Positions 39,701-45,429 of a stretch of DNA of 55,077 bases are shown in pieces. The stretch's first letter is position 1. Each line of letters opens with the position of its first letter. The notes below the pieces were generated by a model. It was not told the DNA's origin, did not search any database, and saw nothing but the letters and a program-made list of their open reading frames with translations. This stretch comes from an uncultured Aquimarina sp. (GTDB taxonomy: Bacteria; Bacteroidota; Bacteroidia; Flavobacteriales; Flavobacteriaceae): positions 1 to 55,077 of the forward strand of contig CANMDW010000032.1 of the NCBI GenBank assembly GCA_947496705.1, in the 5' to 3' direction. Position numbers and translations under genes: made by a program.

Positions 39701-41735
39701 GATTCCTGAAAAAATACAGGTCATTACCGGAACAAGACCGGCAGCCAGTCAGGTGAAATTATTGTCTACATATGGAACCATAGGAGATATAATTGAACTG
39801 ATCTATGAACCAGATCCTCAGGATCCTTCCACTTATATCCTGGCACCGGGGCAAAATTATAATGCTGGGGATACGGCATTTTACAAAGAACTTCGCCTCA
39901 AAGTACTCAACGGCGGTACAACGACAGGTACTGTAGAGATCAAGATCGAAAACTGCCCCGATGCCCCTCCTGCAGATTGCTATACGCTGGATCGGTTAAG
40001 GGAACTCACCAGAGATGAACTTGAACAGATCAACCCAAATTTGAGAATACTTTATAACAATGACGATGGGGTGCCGGTTGGCCAGCAAAAAAGACTAGCC
40101 TATGCCCTCGATGAATTTCTGGCAAAGGAATTTGACTCCTTAAATGCTGGTGCTGGCACGGCCAACACCGAATGTATCGCAGGATACTATTCGCGATATG
40201 TGATCGGAGAGAGCCAGAACTTACCAGATGGAGATCCCAATAAATTGATCATGCTGATCTCTCATCCTTATACAGATGGAGATGTAACCATACCATTCAT
40301 TGGGCAGTCTATAAACGACAAAACCAACTATTATGCTGATTTGCTGGAAGCGATGTGTTACAACAAAGTAGATGGTGGCTGGATCTCCCTGGCGACATGG
40401 GGCAAACTACTGGATTCTAATTCGGATCCTGAACAGCTTTCTTTTAGAATGACCAATGCTAATTTTGGTGAAGAGGGGCGCATTACTGCTGGAGGCGAAT
40501 CTCTTAAGGAGGTTTCAAAAGCCAACGATTATATGGAGCTTAAAGCTCAGGCAATAGATTTAGCGGGATATGATATTTCTACGATACGGGGGCCAAATTT
40601 CCCAACACCTGGTTATGATGGGAATAGTGAGTATGTACTTAAGCAAATGAATATCGATCGTTGGGATTTTGATGTCAGCCCAGATCGACCCGTACCTGTA
40701 TACTACAATCAATCTCCGGAAGACAGGAAAGGTTATCTGGTTACCTTCGATGCGAATGGATTGATGATAAGGGATGAAAATCAATCTCCATTGAATGTTG
40801 ATACTTTTTCTTATGTACAAGATTGTATGGGTCAGGTATATGTAGCAAAAAACAGGAGAATATTCCACTCTCAGTTTCTTGGTGGAGCATCGGTAGCTGC
40901 ATCAGGAAGGATAAGTGTAGAAAATGGACAACCCGTGTTTATAGACGTTTTTAGCGGTCACTATTCGCCACCTTGCGAATTCCTGAACCAACCATTATCG
41001 CTTTTAGAGTCTAATGGGCATTCTTTTGAGGAGAAGTACCCTGTGCCACCTGTCGATATTTGCCAATCCTGGTACTGCAATAGCGTTGCTATGACTGCAA
41101 ATTTTGATGGGGTGCCCAATATTTTCCCAGGACTTGGTGGCCCTGGAGACAAACTGAATAGGAGAGTTTTTATTCCTGAAAAAATAGGGGTTATTAATGG
41201 AATAAGACCCGTAGATAGCCAGGTTACATTATCAATACTCACCTATATAGGGTTAGAGACATTTGTTAATGAATTGATCTATGAACCAGATCCACAAGAC
41301 TTCTTGAGTTATATTCTGGCACCTGGCCAAAGTGTTGGTGTCGGAGATCCGGTCATTTACCAGGATCTTCGCCTGGAAGTGGTTAATGGCGGTACCGCCC
41401 CGGGAACCGTAGAAGTAAAAATAGAAAACTGCATCGATAATGTACCCCAGGGGAACCTTGCCCTAAGCCCTGCTGATAATAAGATCCGACTGTTTCCTAA
41501 TCCGGCATCAAATATGTTGAGTATTCAATTTCCTGAAGGTGAAATAGTACAGGATGATTTTTCCCGATTAGAAATACTAAGTGTTGAGGGGAAAGTAGTA
41601 CGGAAACAAAAAATTACGCTGTCTGATAAAAAAATGATGGATGTACCTATTCCTAATTTGGAAGAAGGGATATACTTTGTAAAGATCACTCATGAATCAT
41701 TAAAAGAAACCCATAAAATTATGGTGATTAAATAA
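27732..41735 (+). CDS. Giant surface protein (4667 aa): hydrolase-like N-terminus, six ~485-aa repeats with IQM-like module, T9SS tail
   Basis: A signal-anchor-like segment ends near GVRGQ. Residues about 180-350 look like an alpha/beta hydrolase: HG at 187-188 and VGHDVGAQLAVELATRL around Asp304, where pancreatic-type lipases have Ser. Two related units of unknown fold follow (about 540-840 and 1045-1550), each with CY.VK, a YGE or AGREMG.....F....P segment, and Y.C near the end. Six tandem repeats start at Cys1651, 2132, 2624, 3113, 3597 and 4083. Every repeat carries YYSRYVIGE, GW(I/V)S, FRMTN, GPNFPT, an H-S-x-F/L-x-G-G motif, and SGHY followed 2-3 residues later by P. The tail is a type A sorting domain (IRLFPNPAS). 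It is probably a long repetitive surface structure. No function is proven; the IQM similarity is from memory of the plant family. Confidence 0.8.
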   Translation: MKQIAAYKKHRLESNPYLVYTVLLLITLLSAIGVRGQVIVDPDRVGLVERCCEMNVEFLKTDGVTKIERANTNEFFTVSADIEGDNCRSKWLYKNVCDENFEEIEDVGSDRPTFNHLAEKWGAVLYSSRVDCEGDYDCADGVILPILDWGIWFYNDLGEPKKHRRGATDADLAGFYDPSKPSILFIHGLRQGAADNDLKQDFIFSTLETDPQTGEEITVDINLPALWRSKGFNFVVFNWTQFADEGSLSEAEDKIWDMGSMSWRDPLGDRVLENFPEGKTIGDLVYDAFKDWNPSSNVRIVGHDVGAQLAVELATRLRENNRTGKIQRLVMLNPYWSAEEKSYYLGETIADAPQPVNKTAKRSLQDLLALYKKDVLIETYRNLYFGKEESLPYFGDNNDSIKAITAYADLKPTWLDELVNVPDELNPLLANDKKLHESIYLWYLKSINFPILPELVDSELPRDSEERAYPLTETDCAWETYAGFGIIARTAFLASKNLQKGNKFSRQISGFETIDTGDDRMLLEEFCSCALEPAKPPLEIGIPITHDIAFREYAHCNKQILFVRNPEPGTQNYTTALLTASPDNVRIDDTPAYRPNQYREFTALTSEENITDCGASNGLISIHPDSRKARLMVDRDIEHLTSVPEISREYAHYVFNVLFPRGLYVYPMPEFKDTRWYHTYKDMLAHKKLEGNWKIFADDCYVVKDSLGNVLFNDYKLHGVYNEDGSTWTSEEDALDVLRKIINTQTDANGFDPFGNDGSIRSDIFDNEKIQLIQNGTHDQWDGRNNWVLAGREMGPQANFTVYWPNGSRSTVAIDSIAMQKNLYQCIGITKEKWEELYPDNPEDDNNLYASREGNVSQNSLNIGGYPVVHKLPDDPGRPTNTQREYWEDRLSNDIGAYNFKASMVIADRETFECSAVIGRDSEFFITSFNITDQTPNTTDFVKNIAGEIGLHPHHYVRYAKFASDYDVIVGIRNSNKSATNWLNKMYEGADFRPKPLNIKGKSIVERTYVPLCQEGVNDCGTGNTRILGPGKAIVNDEDCKVCDTECGDLGGLASFDPRTNRGRKIIDPEGKFNDVQFQTSCDNNATFERSYAVALQEKMMNQGFYVYPIPYFANKYQESFDITQVTGLEAGRVINSLQNGTVTINHYYTDQSAEPVHLYLKNQTGNTNLGVTSTDSNGKPEVFGFNGQSQFTVNELATQNTGVFVYAYRRDPMDPTAIGELLWNKPLHLIKPLHSNQYSAYLVDDTEYPVWLDNNETSLPLSHFGNEYISFLYKNLPALYTPEKIKGTRPATNGDPGWNPDNKWDEQSWVAIYYEILHRYFAYNTQDYDPVNWKSNKVYAHSCYIVKNTEGNQYFSDYDGHGYYIAETYRDALQKGNSWYPSWTAQENNVDPIDIDMLANDDREYARELINHYLMQEFPWEDESNIPIEQQETYNTIKSYYTNSGVNINTALGQFPITGGVNQNLVKTRPWDMVQHSPQDEWYERNNYGEAEVNMGPLGNFTLWVPEKQPNGQKVINVYAISNDKSTYNQERLYECLTLNFQSYFPQAFYARSDLHPFGSKIMRPDTRIGSEFDNFPCHYWSDGGDAGCKYIWDMNGIVAGANTETKDQLKQYNDAFQYLRTDPARPFRSLADVSAEEPDISCENPGTICTTLDELRIFSREQLVEVYPNLDLETLYDNDDGVPLDNGQKRLAYTLDEFLAQEFDPSGSGTANTECITGYYSRYVIGEKPGAQPDDPSELMILVTHPYTQEGSSLPYIGQSINDKTRIYTDLLKAMCYKEVDGGWISLAAWDKLDPRLSPERLTFRMTNTNFGELGRITRQGEYLKENTHADNYLILKSSDIAAAGYNISSRMRGPNFPTPGYTGNSPYKLKQMVLGEWEVDAIPPSQVYYNQSPFDRELLEVSFDANGLIKDQNQEVLNVDNAAYVVDCMGRWYMKEDKSFLHSTFLGGAAVTSAGRINIVDGQPVYINLDSGHYLPPCEFLEPPLEVLKESGTLFEKPYDTFMTGICQSWYCNTTSISADFDGTPGLFNNTFINIKRMFVPEKVDVSNGVRPIGSQVKLSSIIDTNITELIYEPDPQNSLAYILMAGQDLSAGDPLLFFDLELEVMNGDTATGTVEINIENCPKEDTDCPTLQDLRSLSREELSQIDTSLGVLYDEDDGVPFGQQKRLAYTFDEFLDKEFEPSGFSMANTECITGYYSRYVIGEKPGAQPNDPNQQMILISHPYTEEDATVLSAGESIEDKTREYTDLLEAMCYTRVDDGWISLAEWSKLLDPNQSAVTLSLRMTNYNFSDRGRITRRGEYLLNNTPAYRYLTDNSLKITAAGYETAEMRGPNFPTPGYEDNDEYKLRQMLPIFWGRDADPNSEEGVLYYNQSPFDRKLLEVSFDTNGLIRDQNQEVLNVDNTAYVVDCMGRLYIAKSGSYSHSEFIGGGAVASAGDIIVQNGRPVFVDVFSGHYKPPCKFLEASFKLLEPNGYSFEEKYPDPSTDVCQAWHCNTITVAAGFDGVPAEFNSGNDPNIPYRRMLAPEKVNVISGTRPVGSQVKLTASYYIFLSDTTITNELIYEPDLQDLGAYTLVSGQNLNAGDPIIFSDFSLQVLNSDTATGTVEINIENCQNDTPVKDCYTLADLRSLSREDLVAIKPDLNLDLGTLYDNDDGVPVGQQKRLAYTLDEFLAKEFDPSGTAGTANTECIAGYYSRYVIGENQNLPDDDSDKLIILISHPYSEEDVRLPGLAEGERIKDKTVNYTDLLQAMCYEEVDSGWISLAAWDKLLDPNSSPEQFSFRMTNDNYGVAGRITSGGEYLEPIKDAYVYLDLKRAQITEAGYNISEFSGPNFPTLGYKGNSEYALKQMELSFWDFDAQMSRYYNQSPFDRKPFKVSFDNELIRDNNQDLLIPEALDYIMDCMGNLYVAKSTTFVHSTFLGGAAVAAPGKIYAVEGKPLYINANSGHYSPPLKYIEQLLKVVKDTTGIRFEKPFKEPQSDFHESWYCHTITISAGFDGAESYFGPIYELDDPTSFLNRSMIVPKKVGVASGIRPLGSQVLLTLDNNIAELIYEADAQDPSAYILAPGQNYNAGDTAFYKDLVLKVLNGGTTTGTVEIKIENCPDAPPADCYTLDRLRELTREDLVAVNPNLGTLHDEDDGVPVGQQKRLAYTLDEFLLQEFEPSGFNTANTECIPGYYSRYVIGENTDLPDNDPNRLIILMSHPYTEEDVAVRNDGLPEQRVVKDKTENFSALLQAMCYELVDSGWVSQAQWHKLDPALPEPGFAFRMTNSNFYEAGRITTGGEHLKPGTSAYDYFTRKSEEIKAFGFDVSEILGPNFPTPKYEENDRVLKQMLTDLWEDDASLTPELLYNQAPFERELFQVTFSADGQILDENQEPVNVDYVSYAQDCMGRLYIAKDDLFSHSQFIGGGALASAGQIIVEDGEPKFVDVFSGHYKPACEFLDVPLTLIESQGYSFEEKHPEPLEGICQAWYCNTITIEAGFDGTPGSFEPGSNPDTPYRRMVVPEKVDVTSGTRPMDSQVRLTTFGAGNAFELFYEPDPGDPTAYNLVSGQALNVGDFVIFSSLTLVVINGGTTTGTVEIKIENCPDAPPADCYTLDRLRELTRDELVAVKPDLNLDLGTLYDNDDGLPLDNGQKRLAYTLDEFLAKRFDPSGTAGTANTECIAGYYSRYVIGENQNLPDDDPDKLIILISHPYSEEDVRLPGLVEGERIEDKTVNYTDLLQAMCYGEVDSGWISLAAWDKLLDPNANPEQLSFRMTNANYSETGRITEDGEYLDPIQESWDYLELKTSEITKAGYEISDLLGPNFPTPGYTGNSSFVLKQMLSTRWETDVPQLLYYNQAPKDRARFEAIFDTNGLIRDKDQILVNGNNLSYVQDCMNRLYIAKDTDTYHSELLGGAAVAASGKINVEDGNPLFINLDSGHYVPPCTFLDQPLSLLKSNRHSFEEKYPASPNDICQAWYCNTVTMTANFDGVPGFFDSVDQVRRMLIPEKIQVITGTRPAASQVKLLSTYGTIGDIIELIYEPDPQDPSTYILAPGQNYNAGDTAFYKELRLKVLNGGTTTGTVEIKIENCPDAPPADCYTLDRLRELTRDELEQINPNLRILYNNDDGVPVGQQKRLAYALDEFLAKEFDSLNAGAGTANTECIAGYYSRYVIGESQNLPDGDPNKLIMLISHPYTDGDVTIPFIGQSINDKTNYYADLLEAMCYNKVDGGWISLATWGKLLDSNSDPEQLSFRMTNANFGEEGRITAGGESLKEVSKANDYMELKAQAIDLAGYDISTIRGPNFPTPGYDGNSEYVLKQMNIDRWDFDVSPDRPVPVYYNQSPEDRKGYLVTFDANGLMIRDENQSPLNVDTFSYVQDCMGQVYVAKNRRIFHSQFLGGASVAASGRISVENGQPVFIDVFSGHYSPPCEFLNQPLSLLESNGHSFEEKYPVPPVDICQSWYCNSVAMTANFDGVPNIFPGLGGPGDKLNRRVFIPEKIGVINGIRPVDSQVTLSILTYIGLETFVNELIYEPDPQDFLSYILAPGQSVGVGDPVIYQDLRLEVVNGGTAPGTVEVKIENCIDNVPQGNLALSPADNKIRLFPNPASNMLSIQFPEGEIVQDDFSRLEILSVEGKVVRKQKITLSDKKMMDVPIPNLEEGIYFVKITHESLKETHKIMVIK
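36911..37105 (+). repeat. Near-identical boundary segment, copy A
   Basis: This 195-bp stretch spans the end of repeat 3 and the start of repeat 4. It matches 39821-40015 with about four differences by eye, and its last ~100 bp also match 38450-38553. The surrounding repeat bodies are far less similar, which points to recent local gene conversion. Confidence 0.85.
39821..40015 (+). repeat. Near-identical boundary segment, copy B
   Basis: Partner of 36911-37105, offset by exactly 2910 bp (two units). It spans the end of repeat 5 and the start of repeat 6. Differences cluster at one codon before TYIL and in the KELRLK/KDLVLK stretch. Confidence 0.85.
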
Positions 41736-41766
41736 AAAGCAACGCAGATAACAACAATATTATTTT

Positions 41767-42897
41767 ATGAGAAATATCATAGTAGCAGTTTTATGGATAT
41801 ATATGCTTCCTATAGGGTTGAGTGCACAAAAATTCACTAATCTCAGTGAAGTGCTTGCTGCAGAGAAAGATCCTGTGTACCTTATCGATGCAAGGGTGCA
41901 CTCGATCAATGACCAGGGTACTGTTTTGGGTAGCCTGAGCTCTGTACATGATCCTAATAGCCGACAGCTTTTTGTGTTACGTAAAAAAGGGAAAGAATAC
42001 CAACTCACTTTTCATGGTGTATATCCCGAATGTGAACCCGTGGTCATTAATAATCAAGGAAAGATTGCAATGAATGCAAAGCTTGATGGAGCTGTTAACC
42101 GGCAGGCCTGGATTTTTTCTTCTGCCGGGTCTGATGCACCTCAACGTATATTTCCGCAGGACGATAAAAGTGAAATTCATGATATGGAAGGAGGTAAGGT
42201 GGCGATCACACTTTGGCTTTCTGGATTGGAAGACAAAACAAAGAGTGCAAAAAACCCCTACAAAGAAAAAGCATCTGCTATTGGTACTATCCCTCAAATT
42301 GCTTCAAAAGGGCATCTGCTTGATCTTAAAAATGGAAAGATGTTCAGAGGAGGGTTTCCTATTGCCGATTGGTATCATTTGAATTCTCAGATAACAGGTT
42401 TTAATAAACAGGGAAACTATTGCGGGCAATCACAAGGATATACCCTGGGTGAAAATGTGCGGTCTCCCTATCCGTTTTTTGCCGACAAAGACTCGGTGTA
42501 TCGTTTGATAGATGGGTATCAGGGAAAAGCCATAGCGATGAATAATCATGATCAGGTTATTGGCATCTGGGAGCACCCTCTTACAGGGAGGGGATATGGT
42601 TTCTATTGGGATCGGGAAATTGGCAAAACCTCAGAGTATGGATGGTTGGATTTACTAATTGCCATACCCAGGGCGATCAATAATGATGGAGTGGTAGTGG
42701 GAAAAAGAGGGGATATGGGGTTTGTCTGGCACGATAATGAATTTCTTGATCTGAAGAAGACCATTAACCTTCCGAAAGAGTGGAAGGTTCTGGATATTGT
42801 AGATATCAATGATCAAAACGAGGTGATTGGTATCATCGGGCTTGAAGGAAAAAAACAGTTATTTGTTGCCGACTTACATGTTGGTGCTTTTCAATAA
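41767..42897 (+). CDS. Small secreted HAF-repeat protein (376 aa)
   Basis: A signal peptide ends near GLSAQ. The mature protein is a series of HAF-type extracellular repeats: INDQGTVLGSL (about 49), INNQGKIAM (about 95), MNNHDQVIGIW (about 258), INNDGVVVGKR (about 304) and INDQNEVIGII (about 347). These probably build a beta-propeller-like fold. No sorting domain is present; it ends LFVADLHVGAFQ. It is a relative of the N-terminal part of the 1644-aa protein two genes upstream, so the 4667-aa giant is bracketed by HAF proteins. It is the last gene of the probable operon (31 bp after the giant); a hairpin terminator lies ~150 bp downstream. Role unknown; binding or chaperoning the giant is a guess. 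Confidence 0.75.
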   Translation: MRNIIVAVLWIYMLPIGLSAQKFTNLSEVLAAEKDPVYLIDARVHSINDQGTVLGSLSSVHDPNSRQLFVLRKKGKEYQLTFHGVYPECEPVVINNQGKIAMNAKLDGAVNRQAWIFSSAGSDAPQRIFPQDDKSEIHDMEGGKVAITLWLSGLEDKTKSAKNPYKEKASAIGTIPQIASKGHLLDLKNGKMFRGGFPIADWYHLNSQITGFNKQGNYCGQSQGYTLGENVRSPYPFFADKDSVYRLIDGYQGKAIAMNNHDQVIGIWEHPLTGRGYGFYWDREIGKTSEYGWLDLLIAIPRAINNDGVVVGKRGDMGFVWHDNEFLDLKKTINLPKEWKVLDIVDINDQNEVIGIIGLEGKKQLFVADLHVGAFQ

Positions 42898-43048
42898 TCG
42901 GTAATGCCCTTATCCAAATCATCCATTTGTTGGATCCTATTTGTTGCTAAATGTTGGTATTTGTATACTCTAATAACTATAAAATCTCCAAGTAGATGAC
43001 ACAAAATACATATTCTCAATTCAAAATCAAATGATCACCTTACTATCA

Positions 43049-43081
43049 AGACCTCACTGGTTTTCAAAACTGGTGAGGTCT
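43049..43081 (+). terminator. Intrinsic terminator hairpin
   Basis: A stem of about 14 bp (AGACCTCACTGGTT pairing with the downstream AACTGGTGAGGTCT, including two G-T pairs) has a short A/T loop. It lies ~150 bp after the last HAF gene and ~115 bp before the porin gene. The bases between 42898 and 43048 hold no gene I can support. Confidence 0.75.
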
Positions 43082-43128
43082 AACAATATGCTGAATTTTA
43101 AATTTTTAATATTCAGGTTATTATGTTT

Positions 43129-43161
43129 TTGAAATCATTTTTTGTCATGTACTAAAATTTG
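43129..43161 (+). promoter_or_regulatory. Candidate Bacteroidota-type promoter for the nitrogen cluster
   Basis: TTG at 43129-43131 is followed after 21 bp by TA-AAA-TTTG (43153-43161), one base longer than the TAnnTTTG consensus of the phylum's primary sigma factor. It would place the transcript start ~27 bp before the porin ATG. It is the only reasonable candidate after the terminator. Confidence 0.35.
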
Positions 43162-43195
43162 ACTCAGTTAATTTTAACCATAAAAACAATAATTT

Positions 43196-44248
43196 ATGAA
43201 AACTAATTTTTTTTCACTGCTTACAATGTTATTAATGATCACATTTTGTTTTTCACAAGAAGAAAAACAAAAACAAAGAAAAACAACCTTTACCGCTAGT
43301 GTAGATGCATACTATGCAGTAAATTTTAATAATGTACCAATTACAATAACGTTTCCAAGATATCAAGATGATCAATTTACACTAGGTTGGTTAAGTGCAG
43401 GTGTTATGCATGAAGGAAAAAACCACGGTTTTCAAGCCAATCTTTCCTATGGGCCAAAAAATGATGATTTTTTTAAAACAGGTTTTTATTCCGGAGAAGA
43501 GTCTACATTTAATTATGTTAGAGATGCTTTTGCATATTTTAATGCTACACAAGACTTAACTTTTTCTGCTGGTTTGTTTCAAACTTTCTATGGATATGAG
43601 GTAGATGATGTTCACTTAAATGGCAACTATTCTAATGGTTATATCTATACATTATCTTCTGCTGGTTATGCAGGAGCAAAAGTAGACTATACAATTAATA
43701 AAAATTGGAATGCCATGCTTGGTGTATTTAATAATGTTTATCAAAGAGAACAAACAGGAGGAGATACTAACAAAACGGTAGCAGGTAACTTAGCTTATGC
43801 AGACGATACTTTTAGTGTAGCATTAACATACCTTAACAGTACTGAGCCTGATGGTGTTACCCTAAACCTGATTGACCTGGTGGGAGCAGTAAATATATCT
43901 GAAAAGTTCACATTAGGGTACAACGTCCATAATATGATGACCAGGATATCAGGAAGTGACAGCAACATTTTTGCTGCTGCTTTATACCCATCATTTTCAA
44001 TGAATGATAAAATCTCGATTGCCTTAAGAGGGGAAATTCTTATAGATGAAGAAGGCTATTTCTCATTGATTTCAGACAATAGCCTATACAATGTTACGGC
44101 ATCTTTAAATTATACTATTGGAGAAAACATAAAAATAACACCTGAAGTACGACTTGATGGTGCTTCTGAGGATACGTTCACCAATGTAGACGGCGATCTT
44201 GTTTCTGATGATAGTTTTGCCATTATAGGTTTAACGTACATGTTCTGA
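43196..44248 (+). CDS. Outer-membrane beta-barrel porin (OmpL/BBP2-like)
   Basis: The 350-aa protein has a signal peptide ending near TFCFS. It consists of alternating amphipathic strands (TFTASVDAYYAVNFNN, FQANLSYGP, NWNAMLGVFNN, FTLGYNVHNM, KISIALRGEIL, ASLNYTI, KITPEVRLDG). It closes with GLTYMF, where the terminal Phe is the usual outer-membrane barrel signal. Size and pattern fit the BBP2/OmpL-like porins that often sit beside small-solute importers in this phylum. It is 59 bp upstream of the substrate-binding lipoprotein with no terminator between, so it probably supplies the outer-membrane pore for the same substrate. Substrate specificity cannot be read from sequence. Confidence 0.8.
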   Translation: MKTNFFSLLTMLLMITFCFSQEEKQKQRKTTFTASVDAYYAVNFNNVPITITFPRYQDDQFTLGWLSAGVMHEGKNHGFQANLSYGPKNDDFFKTGFYSGEESTFNYVRDAFAYFNATQDLTFSAGLFQTFYGYEVDDVHLNGNYSNGYIYTLSSAGYAGAKVDYTINKNWNAMLGVFNNVYQREQTGGDTNKTVAGNLAYADDTFSVALTYLNSTEPDGVTLNLIDLVGAVNISEKFTLGYNVHNMMTRISGSDSNIFAAALYPSFSMNDKISIALRGEILIDEEGYFSLISDNSLYNVTASLNYTIGENIKITPEVRLDGASEDTFTNVDGDLVSDDSFAIIGLTYMF

Positions 44249-44307
44249 TCAAACTAAGTTAATTCATTATACACACAAAAAAATTCAAATTAAATAATAC
44301 ATATTTT

Positions 44308-45273
44308 ATGAAAAAATCAATTATTTTACTTGTATTAGTATCGTTTATATATAGTTGTCAAGAAGAAAAAAAACCTCTAAAAATAGGCTACAGTGATTGG
44401 CCAGGGTGGGTTGCCTGGGATATCGGTATTTCAAAAGGATGGTTCAAAGAAGAAGGGGTTGATGTAGAATTCTCCTGGTTTGAATATGTGCCTTCTATGG
44501 ATGCTTTTGCTTCTGGAAATATTGATGCCGTTAATATGACTAATGGTGATGCTTTGGTAACAGGAGCTACAGGGGCATCTAATGTTATGATTATGGTTTC
44601 AGATTACAGTAATGGAAACGATATGATCGTTGTTCAGCCTGGGATAGATAGTATTTCGCAACTAAAAGGCAAAAAGATTGGTTTAGAAGTTGGTTTTGTT
44701 GAACATCTCTTATTATCAGAAGCATTGAAAAGTGCCGGACTAAAAGAAACAGATGTAGAAATTGTTAATGTAGCGACACATCAAACAGCTCAAACTTTAG
44801 CATCAGGTGAAGTGGCTGCAATTGCGGCATGGCAACCAAACTCTGGAGAAGCTTTGAAAGAAGTTACCGGTTCAAAGGCAATATATACCAGTGCCAATGT
44901 GCCTGGGCTAATTTATGATTGTTTGGCAGTTTCACCCTCAAGTCTAAGTGAACGCAGAGAAGATTGGAAAAAAGTAGTAAAAGTATGGTATAGAATTATT
45001 GACTATTTAAACAATCCAGACAATACTAAAGAAGTATTGGATATTATGTCTAGTCGTGTTGGAATTTCCCCAGAAGAATATGCCGGTTTTATGAATGGCG
45101 TCAAGTTTTTAAGCTTAAATGAAGCTAAAAAGATTTTTGAAAAAAATCAGACGCTAAAATCTTTATATGGATCTTCTAAAAAAGTAGATGAATTTAATAT
45201 CCAAAATAAAGTTTATGAGACTCCTCAAGATATAGATTTTTATATAGATCCGTCTTTTACAATAGGGTTATGA
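44308..45273 (+). CDS. ABC transporter substrate-binding lipoprotein (NitT/TauT type, guanidine/urea cluster)
   Basis: The 321-aa protein has a lipoprotein signal with Cys17 in the FIYSCQEE box. The mature part starts KIGYSDWPGWVAWDIG and continues GWFKEEGVDVEF, typical of NitT/TauT-family binding proteins. Later motifs include LKGKKIGLEVGFVEHLLL and IAAWQPNSGEA. The W-P-G-W start and FVEH segment match the subfamily found next to urea/guanidine carboxylase genes. It should capture the substrate in the periplasm and deliver it to the permease encoded next. Gap to the permease ATG is 156 bp with no clear terminator. The family is confident; guanidine as ligand is inferred from the neighbours. 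Confidence 0.85.
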   Translation: MKKSIILLVLVSFIYSCQEEKKPLKIGYSDWPGWVAWDIGISKGWFKEEGVDVEFSWFEYVPSMDAFASGNIDAVNMTNGDALVTGATGASNVMIMVSDYSNGNDMIVVQPGIDSISQLKGKKIGLEVGFVEHLLLSEALKSAGLKETDVEIVNVATHQTAQTLASGEVAAIAAWQPNSGEALKEVTGSKAIYTSANVPGLIYDCLAVSPSSLSERREDWKKVVKVWYRIIDYLNNPDNTKEVLDIMSSRVGISPEEYAGFMNGVKFLSLNEAKKIFEKNQTLKSLYGSSKKVDEFNIQNKVYETPQDIDFYIDPSFTIGL

Positions 45274-45429
45274 GTTCACTATATTTATTAGGCTTATTAC
45301 ATCAGTAATCGATAAATACATAAATAATCTTAAGATCAAAATGTAAATCGAGAATATTTTAAATTACTGAATAACAAATTGATAGGTTTTAAATTAGCGA
45401 AAGGTGCCTTTATAACTCGAAAAAATAAT

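Larger units (their letters stand above)
32682..41432 (+). repeat. Six tandem ~1.45-kb in-frame repeats
   Basis: Unit starts (the Cys codon of C-x-T-L) lie at 32682, 34125, 35601, 37068, 38520 and 39978; the last ends near 41432. Units are 481-492 codons long. Each opens with C.TL..LR..(S/T)R(E/D)(Q/E/D)L and ends with GTVE(I/V).IENC. The length varies by small in-frame indels, and identity is much higher at unit boundaries than in the middle. Confidence 0.93.

Noticed and set aside
45296..45309. Short hairpin after the binding-lipoprotein gene as terminator
   Set aside because: Only a 5-bp A/T-rich stem (ATTAC/GTAAT) with no T tract; too weak to end the transcript.
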